A stretch of 64,000 bases of DNA, taken from assembly GCF_009498295.1 (NCBI RefSeq), contig NZ_CP040813.1, positions 1,185,001-1,249,000 of the forward strand, written 5' to 3'. Under the pieces are notes generated by a model. It saw only the letters and a list, made by a program, of their open reading frames with translations, had not been told where the DNA came from and ran no database searches. This DNA is from Oceanihabitans sp. IOP_32 (GTDB lineage: Bacteria; Bacteroidota; Bacteroidia; Flavobacteriales; Flavobacteriaceae). Below are positions 58,969 through 64,000 of the stretch, one piece after another; position 1 is the first letter of the stretch, and the number at the start of each line of letters is the position of its first letter. The translations under genes and the position numbers were made by a program.

Positions 58969-59652
58969 TTATTCCGTTTTATATTTTATTATCACTCTAT
59001 CTCCTTGAAAAAAAGATTCTTTCTCTTTTTTGTCAAAAGTCAAATTCGGTTCGTGAATTATTTCCAGATTGTTATTGTCAGTCCATTTGGCAGAAATGCT
59101 TTTACTTTCTCCTGTGTAATACATTATTCCAGCTCCACCACCAGAACTCCATTCCATTATGCCGCTTGTGTGGATATATTTTCCGTTTGTAAACTCTTCG
59201 TTAATCCTAAATTCCTTTGTTCCGTCAATCGTTCTAATTTTAACGAGTTCGTTTGTAGTAAACTCAAATTTTGGTCTTACTCGTCTTTTCGCTTTTGGTT
59301 TTTCGGTCGAGATTAGTTTTAAGAAATTTTCTAATTCCGATTTTCTGTCATTCAGAGTTTTTTTGTCAGCTCCAAGCTCTTTCCATAAGTCCAAATCCGT
59401 TCCGTTTTCAATTATTTCTTTAACGGTTTTATAAATTTCAGGTTCTAAAGATTTTGTTTCCCATTGTGCTAATGCAAGTCCGAATAATGAATTATTTCTG
59501 TCGTCTGAATCTGAAAAATAATCTTCAAATTCCGCTTTGATTTCGTTCGAGACCCAAACTTGATTTCCTCCATTATTGTACTTATCGAAAAAGTTCGAAT
59601 AAATGTCAAGTGTAGTATCGTTTCCTTTTATTTCTGTGTTCCAAACTCCCAT
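58969..59652 (-). CDS. DUF4259-like protein (cassette gene)
   Basis: 227 aa, cytoplasmic. The N-terminal half (MGVWNTEIKGNDTTLDIYSNFFDKY...FGLALAQWETKSLEPEIYKTVKEIIENGTDLDLWKELG) has the look of DUF4259/DUF4303-type polymorphic or immunity-like proteins. The C-terminal half is a small beta domain (KFEFTTNELVKIRTIDGTKEFRINEEF...). Function unknown. Ends TTGCCAGTA/TACTGGCAA are identical to those of the 55320 cassette. Confidence 0.6.
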   Translation of the reverse strand: MGVWNTEIKGNDTTLDIYSNFFDKYNNGGNQVWVSNEIKAEFEDYFSDSDDRNNSLFGLALAQWETKSLEPEIYKTVKEIIENGTDLDLWKELGADKKTLNDRKSELENFLKLISTEKPKAKRRVRPKFEFTTNELVKIRTIDGTKEFRINEEFTNGKYIHTSGIMEWSSGGGAGIMYYTGESKSISAKWTDNNNLEIIHEPNLTFDKKEKESFFQGDRVIIKYKTE

Positions 59653-59671
59653 TTAGTTCTGTTTCTCAAAT

Positions 59672-59811
59672 TACTGGCAACGTTTATGTATAAGGAAAGT
59701 TGCGTGTTTGCGTGCGAGGATTTTCCGAAGGAAAATCAGAAGCTAGCAAACGAGCAACTAACTTTGGTCTAGCTAAAACTAGCAATTTTTTTTATACGGT
59801 GTTGTAAGTAG
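59672..59811 (-). other. Cassette recombination-site-like palindrome S7 (uninterrupted)
   Basis: Plus orientation from TTACTGGCAACGTTTATGTATAAGG to TTTTATACGGTGTTGTAAGTA. GTATAA/TTATAC and CAAC/GTTG pair, and an inner hairpin GATTTTCCGAAGGAAAATC is perfect. It joins two cassettes directly with no mobile element, and so shows the native junction: one side carries the 58969 cassette's TACTGGCAA, the other the 59816 cassette's GTTGTAAGTA. Confidence 0.75.
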
Positions 59812-59815
59812 TTTT

Positions 59816-60280
59816 TTATTTTTTGTCCGTTTTATTTTCTTTTACAGAGTCTTTTATTAGTGCATTATAAATATATTCAGGTGTCTTTTTCTTTAGCTTA
59901 GACATTTCTTTTTCGATGTGCTTAGATAGAAATTCTTTTTCCTTTTCGTTTAAATTTTCAAGGATTCCAACTCGACCATAAAAACTTATGTTTTCGTCTT
60001 CTTTATGCACAAGAACTATTAAAGGATATCCGTTTTGTGCTTCAAACATTTCCAAGTTATTCTCAATTCCCGTTTTCGGATTTGGTCGGTCTAAAAAATA
60101 GGTAAAACTCACATTTTTTTCGATTGTACTGTCGAAAGGGTCACTTGTCGGATTTGCATAATTTATAATTCCTTGAACTTCATAAAAATCGGTTTCGTCA
60201 TAGTCCGAGTATTTCTTTTCAGACTTGCAAGAAAAAAGTCCAAATGACAGAATTAACAGTATGTTTAGCGTTTTTCTCAA
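59816..60280 (-). CDS. Hypothetical lipoprotein (cassette gene)
   Basis: 154 aa with lipobox ILSFGLFSCKSE (Cys 18). The mature part is Lys/Glu-rich, has a central beta segment (EKNVSFTYFLDRPNPKTGIENNLEMFEAQNGYPLIVLVHKEDENISFYGR) and a C-terminal coiled helix. No family recognised. Ends GTTGTAAGTA/TACTTACAAC are perfectly complementary over 10 bp. Confidence 0.65.
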   Translation of the reverse strand: MRKTLNILLILSFGLFSCKSEKKYSDYDETDFYEVQGIINYANPTSDPFDSTIEKNVSFTYFLDRPNPKTGIENNLEMFEAQNGYPLIVLVHKEDENISFYGRVGILENLNEKEKEFLSKHIEKEMSKLKKKTPEYIYNALIKDSVKENKTDKK

Positions 60281-60281
60281 A

Positions 60282-60350
60282 TTACTTACAACGTCCCCGT
60301 ATATGCGCCGTGCCGACCGTATGGGAGGGATGGACGTATATACATTGTTG
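60282..60350 (-). other. Cassette recombination-site-like palindrome S8 (shortest)
   Basis: Plus orientation TTACTTACAACGTCCCCGTATATGCGCCG...GACGTATATACATTGTTG, ~69 bp. GTATAT/ATATAC and CAAC/GTTG pair. It has the size of a classical short integron attC. Element E follows. Confidence 0.72.
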
Positions 60351-60435
60351 AACTAAACCTAAAGGTAGCTTCACGAGACAGTTACATCACGATTCACTAC
60401 CTTTAGGATCAAGGTTTAATCTAATACTCAATATT

Positions 60436-61335
60436 ATGAAAAAAAAATGACACTCTCATTGAAAGAGCCATTATTTCCGTTCCAGAGTTTGCAATACTCT
60501 ACCACAAACTCAAGCGCTCCGTTGAGCTCGCTGGCAAAAGCCAGAGCACACTTACCAACTATGCTCGCTGTCTGGCGCACATCGCACTCCATTTTAACTG
60601 TAGTCCACTTGAGCTCGATGAGGAACAGATCTTAGATTATCTACACGTTTTAAAGTCACAACATAAGACCCCCTCAGATAGTTTTTTCAAGCACACTGTT
60701 TATGGGCTTCGCTATGCTTATCGCATCTTTGGGATGAAAGAAATGCGGGTCATACTTCCTTCTATTGAACGCCCCAAGAAGCTCCCCGTGGTATTAAACC
60801 AAAGGGAGGTAAAAAAACTGCTTCGCACTCCAAGACTGCTCAAGCACCGATTGGTACTTGCCATGCTCTATGGCTGTGGGCTCCGCAATTTTGAACTTCG
60901 CAACCTACAACGCAGGGATCTAGATTTTGACAGGAAGTTGCTGCACGTGCGCCAGGGCAAGGGGCGCAAGGATCGCTATGTTCCCTTATCCGAGATACAG
61001 ATCCGTGGCCTTAAGAAGTACCTACAGGCAGAGAATCCGGTCACTTGGTGCTTTACGGCAATGATAGAACAGGCAGTCCGGCGCAGCTTTCCTCGCAAGG
61101 GATACAGTGGATCGTGCGTGAGGCCCGCAAGCAAAGCGGTATTACAAAGGAGATTACCGCCCATATCCTGCGCCATAGCTATGCCACCCATCTTTTGGAA
61201 ATGGGTCTGGACATTATGAGCGTGAAGGACCTCTTGGGACACGCAGATATTCAGACCACTCTTATCTACCTCCATGTGGCACAATCAGGTAGGCAAAAGC
61301 CGTTCAGTCCGCTGGATAGGCTTTATGGTCAATAG
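60436..61335 (+). pseudogene. Tyrosine recombinase of element E (frameshifted)
   Basis: Starts ATG + nine A + TGA as in D. The frame is then lost at ~61055, where one C is missing; the active-site half resumes at 61045-61335 in another frame ([10 protein letters not shown]...LIYLHV). All six catalytic residues survive in the two parts. Confidence 0.85.
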
Positions 61336-61337
61336 GG

Positions 61338-62468
61338 ATGTGCTGTCCCGATCATGAAGTAGCGCACGTATTGGAGCGCAACAGGGAGCACCTTGCCAAT
61401 CATTGTGCCAACAGTTGGCAAGTCCGCACCCTGCATGCCCTGCGCAAGTGCCGCACCGCGGCCCTTGGCGGCCACATTGATTGTTGTAATAATCCTGCCT
61501 GTTATAAGCTCCATCTTAGCTACAACAGTTGCCGTAACCGTCATTGCCCCAAGTGCCAGGGACACAAGAAGGAAGCATGGATCCAGGCAAGGGAGGCAGA
61601 TTTATTAAAGGTTTCTTACTTCCACGTGGTCTTTACCCTGCCCTGTGAGCTGAACAGGTTATCTCTGTACGAGCCAAAATTGGTGTACAACCTTTTGTTC
61701 ACAACGGCCTGGGGCATCGTTAAGGATTTTGGCGCTAATCCCAAGTTCTTGGGTGGCAGGATGGGAATGGTCGCTATACTGCACACTTGGGGGCAGAACC
61801 TCTCGTTGCACCCACACCTGCACTGCATTGTCCCGGGAGGTGGGATTACCAAGACTGGCAAATGGAAGAACACCAAGAGCAAGGGAAAGTACCTGTTTCC
61901 GGTAAAGGCGATGAGCATAGTTTTTAGGGCTCGGTTTGTTGCTGGGCTGCGCAAAGAGCTTGGAAAATCACAACCCGCTTCATTTTACGAAAGCCTGTTC
62001 AAAACCAGTGGGTGGTCTATTGCAAACGCCCATTCTTTGGGCCTTCACAGGTAGTGGAATATCTAGGGCGCTATACCCATAAAATTGCGATAAGCAACCA
62101 TCGTATAAAAAGTCTTGAAAGTGGAAACGTACGGTTTATGGTAAAGGATTATCGCCAAGGGGGTAAGAAGTCGGTACTTGCACTATCCGATGCCGAGTTC
62201 ATCAGGCGTTTTTCATTGCATATCCTGCCCAAAGGGTTTACCCGCATCCGGCACTATGGTATCTTGAGCAGCTATTATAAAAGAACCATAATCCCAGAAC
62301 TACAAAAAGATCTGGGCAGGCCAGAACTAGCGGAAAAAGTACTTTAAAGCACCGCAAGTGTCCCAGCTGTAAAAAAGGAAACCTGGTTACCATTGCAACC
62401 TTCCCCGCTCGTGGACCACCGAATGGTTGGCGCGAAGAGATCGAGAAACACCTAAACAGACCAATATG
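61338..62468 (+). pseudogene. HUH transposase of element E (frameshifted)
   Basis: 61338-62054 covers the zinc finger and HUH motif. A lost A at ~62002 shifts into 62012-62347 with YLGRYTHKIAISNHRI. As in D, the lost T near 62344 cuts the C-terminal zinc ribbon. Confidence 0.85.
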
Positions 62469-62758
62469 AAAAAAACGCAAAACCGACGTAACGGGACTGC
62501 TATGGCCAAAACTGAAGAAAACACATCAAAGCAGTAATGAACAAGGAAAAGTAAGTCCTAAATCTGCCATGTTCTTTTAATATTCCAAAGAAAGGGAGGC
62601 AAAACTCCCAAAACAGAAAAAACCAACTCCTAAAAATCCAATCCAAAACAGACCATTCCCCATAAGGGCGAACCGACAAACACCGGTTCAGTCAACACGG
62701 CATTCATGTTGGGTCGTACCGACCACACGAATGCTTAGTTATTGCCCACCGTATTTAT

Positions 62759-63343
62759 TCAGCTTACCCAACTTCCAAGGCTTTCTTTTTCAATCCATTT
62801 TCCGTCGATAAATTCATAGATTCTTTCTTCTCCACCACCACATAATCTACCACAAACTGTTCCGATACGGACATAAGCTAAGTTAAAAGTTTCATTAAAA
62901 ATCGGTTTACTTATTGAACAATATCCATTTTCGCAATTTGCATCTAACCAATCCCAAAAACTAAATCCACCTTTTTCAGACTTTCTTTCAAATTCATCAA
63001 ACTGTTTTTTTGTCAAAATATTTTTTTCTGGCGCCAAGTCAGCTGTAATTTTGAATTTTTTAGATAAGCGTGATTGAGTTTTGTAATGCAAAGAATCTTT
63101 TATATTTAAAAGTTTTTTTACGTATTCATCAAAATTCGAAATCATTGGGGAAGAGACTGCTCTTGGGTTTTCGGTCATACAACTCGATGATAAATAGCCA
63201 TCTCTTTCGTCATTTAAAATTTGTGTGATTAACTCTGATGTTTTTTGAGCATCTAATGTTTTCAAATCAGTTTTTTTGTCCGTTTTGCAACTTAAATTCA
63301 AAGTCAAAACAACAAATAATATGTAGATGATTGTTTTTTTCAT
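62759..63343 (-). CDS. Hypothetical lipoprotein (cassette gene)
   Basis: 194 aa with lipobox VLTLNLSCKTD (Cys 19). Several Cys follow (SSCMTENPR, NCENGYCSISKP, VCGRLCGGGEERIYEF), probably in disulfides. The C-terminus FNETFNLAYVRIGTVCGRLCGGGEERIYEFIDGKWIEKESLGSWVS resembles small secreted proteins with a beta-rich domain. No family recognised. Ends TTGCCCACC/GGTGGGCAA are complementary. Confidence 0.65.
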   Translation of the reverse strand: MKKTIIYILFVVLTLNLSCKTDKKTDLKTLDAQKTSELITQILNDERDGYLSSSCMTENPRAVSSPMISNFDEYVKKLLNIKDSLHYKTQSRLSKKFKITADLAPEKNILTKKQFDEFERKSEKGGFSFWDWLDANCENGYCSISKPIFNETFNLAYVRIGTVCGRLCGGGEERIYEFIDGKWIEKESLGSWVS

Positions 63344-63345
63344 AT

Positions 63346-63483
63346 GGTGGGCAACGTGTTTGTATATGGTTTGTTGCGTGGTTTAGCACGTAATTTAGCA
63401 AATAAAAACCGAATATAAAATCCGCGAGGATTTTCGTAAGTAGGCTAGAACTAGCAATAAATTATATACGGTGTTGTGCAACG
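63346..63483 (-). other. Cassette recombination-site-like palindrome S9 (uninterrupted)
   Basis: Plus orientation from GGTGGGCAACGTGTTTGTATATGG to CAATAAATTATATACGGTGTTGTGC. GTATAT/ATATAC and CAAC/GTTG pair. It has the shared inner CCGCGAGGATTTTCGTAAGTAGGC. Direct junction of two cassettes, without an element. Confidence 0.75.
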
Positions 63484-63486
63484 TAT

Positions 63487-63990
63487 TTATATTTTCCGTT
63501 TCAATTTCTTAAAACAATATTTATAATCAAATATTTTGTCCAAATCGCAAATCAGTTCTTTGGCTTTCTTTTTTTCGAAAACGGGAACAAAACAGCTCAT
63601 AATTCCAAAACCTTTTGTTTTAAAAAACAATTCCAAATATAATTCAGTTTCAGTTGGTTTGAATATTTTGTCAGAACTTAAATCAGAGTATTCATTTTCG
63701 ATTTCCACGTACAATTTATCCAATAAATTATGCTTTTTTAATATTCCGATAATTTGTTCGTTTTTCTTTTCGTTTGTTTCAATGTCAATACAAGAATTCA
63801 ATTCGGGATTTTCAACAATCGCATCTTTTGTAATTCCGATATAAAAGTCAGATTTTGGTGAAATCAGAGTTGTATTTAGAGATTCCGATGACTTTTCTAA
63901 TTCAGCAAGAATATTCTCAAAACTCAAAGTTTTTTGAGAAAAAGACTGACTAAAAGTCAAAAATAATATTGTATAAATTAAAATTCTCAT
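63487..63990 (-). CDS. Hypothetical exported protein (cassette gene)
   Basis: 167 aa with a signal peptide (MRILIYTILFLTFSQSFSQ). The mature part includes SPKSDFYIGITKDAIVENPELNSCIDIETNEKKNEQIIGILKKHN and FGIMSCFVPVFEKKKAKELICDL. No family recognised. The array continues beyond the right edge of the window, so this cassette's other end is not seen. Confidence 0.6.
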   Translation of the reverse strand: MRILIYTILFLTFSQSFSQKTLSFENILAELEKSSESLNTTLISPKSDFYIGITKDAIVENPELNSCIDIETNEKKNEQIIGILKKHNLLDKLYVEIENEYSDLSSDKIFKPTETELYLELFFKTKGFGIMSCFVPVFEKKKAKELICDLDKIFDYKYCFKKLKRKI

Positions 63991-64000
63991 TCGTTTCTCA

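Larger units (their letters stand above)
60351..62740 (+). mobile_element. Element E: recombinase/HUH element (2.39 kb)
   Basis: Almost identical to D through its length, with the same ends. It differs by single-base losses that break both genes: TTTACCGG to TTTACGG at ~61055 in the recombinase and CAAAAACC to CAAAACC at ~62002 in the transposase. Inserted after GTTG of S8. Confidence 0.92.

Noticed and set aside
53010..60635. 62-aa frames beginning MTLSLKEPLFPFQSLQ / MRLSLKEPLFPFQSLQ at each element copy
   Set aside because: They are the +1 reading of the recombinase N-terminus and stop without any domain. They could only matter as a leader overlapping the slippage site.
46509..61335. Element recombinases as integron integrases (IntI)
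   Set aside because: They are encoded inside HUH elements in five copies, next to a transposase, not at the head of the array. The IntI-specific extra helix cannot be recognised by eye. A functional analogy remains open.
42723..62740. Clear target-site duplication around the elements
   Set aside because: TTG can be aligned on both sides of some copies (D, E), but A and C do not fit and IS91-type elements normally make none. The ends cannot be fixed to the base from this window.

Overview
The window is a low-GC chromosomal segment from a member of the Bacteroidota, most probably a marine or soil Flavobacteriaceae. The support is: a 16S/tRNA-Ile/tRNA-Ala/23S operon with Bacteroidota-type promoters (TTG, 19 nt, TAnnTTTG), a moxR-DUF58-bat aerotolerance operon, many lipoproteins with a Cys lipobox, an alpha-2-macroglobulin lipoprotein, and A/T-rich leaders without strong Shine-Dalgarno sequences.

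Layout. 1-2,850: start of an rRNA operon on the minus strand with two tandem promoters. 3.7-38 kb: mostly conserved chromosomal genes (rpsU, DUF2797, a GH3-family enzyme, a NhaA/SulP/carbonic-anhydrase group, the eight-gene moxR-to-batE operon, an SDR, a Schlafen/AlbA_2-like protein, an ALDH7-type dehydrogenase, an isoaspartyl peptidase, a frameshifted alpha-2-macroglobulin, gpsA, a Kbp-like BON-LysM protein). A satellite-like array of about twelve 171-172 bp tandem units lies at 35.04-37.04 kb.

38 kb to the end of the window is an accessory region that I read as an integron-like gene-cassette array without an integrase in view (compare CALIN). One- or two-gene units, all on the minus strand, are separated by 68-195 bp imperfect palindromes. 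In plus-strand orientation these start ...CAACG and end ...ACGGTGTTG or ...ACATTGTTG. In seven units the two ends carry a 8-10 bp sequence that is complementary between the ends of the same unit but differs between units, as the R' and R'' boxes of a circular integron cassette do. Cargo includes a ParD/ParE-like toxin-antitoxin pair, a TlpA thioredoxin, a broken esterase, an endonuclease III, a GNAT acetyltransferase, a two-gene PD-(D/E)XK nuclease unit, a DUF4932 metalloprotease-like protein and several unknown lipoproteins.

Nearly all of these sites are interrupted by mobile DNA. Five copies (A-E) of a 2.4 kb element encoding a tyrosine recombinase plus an IS91-like HUH transposase all sit at the same base of the site (after GTTG) and in the same orientation. 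A group II intron lies in the arm of a sixth site and an IS1182 remnant in a seventh. Short terminal derivatives of the elements occupy further junctions. All element copies have the recombinase start codon followed by one A too many, so recombinase expression may depend on slippage. The 24-nt hairpin inserted at the catalytic bulge of the intron's domain V is a second unusual feature. The combination of palindromic cassette sites with a recombinase/HUH element devoted to them is the most interesting system in the window.
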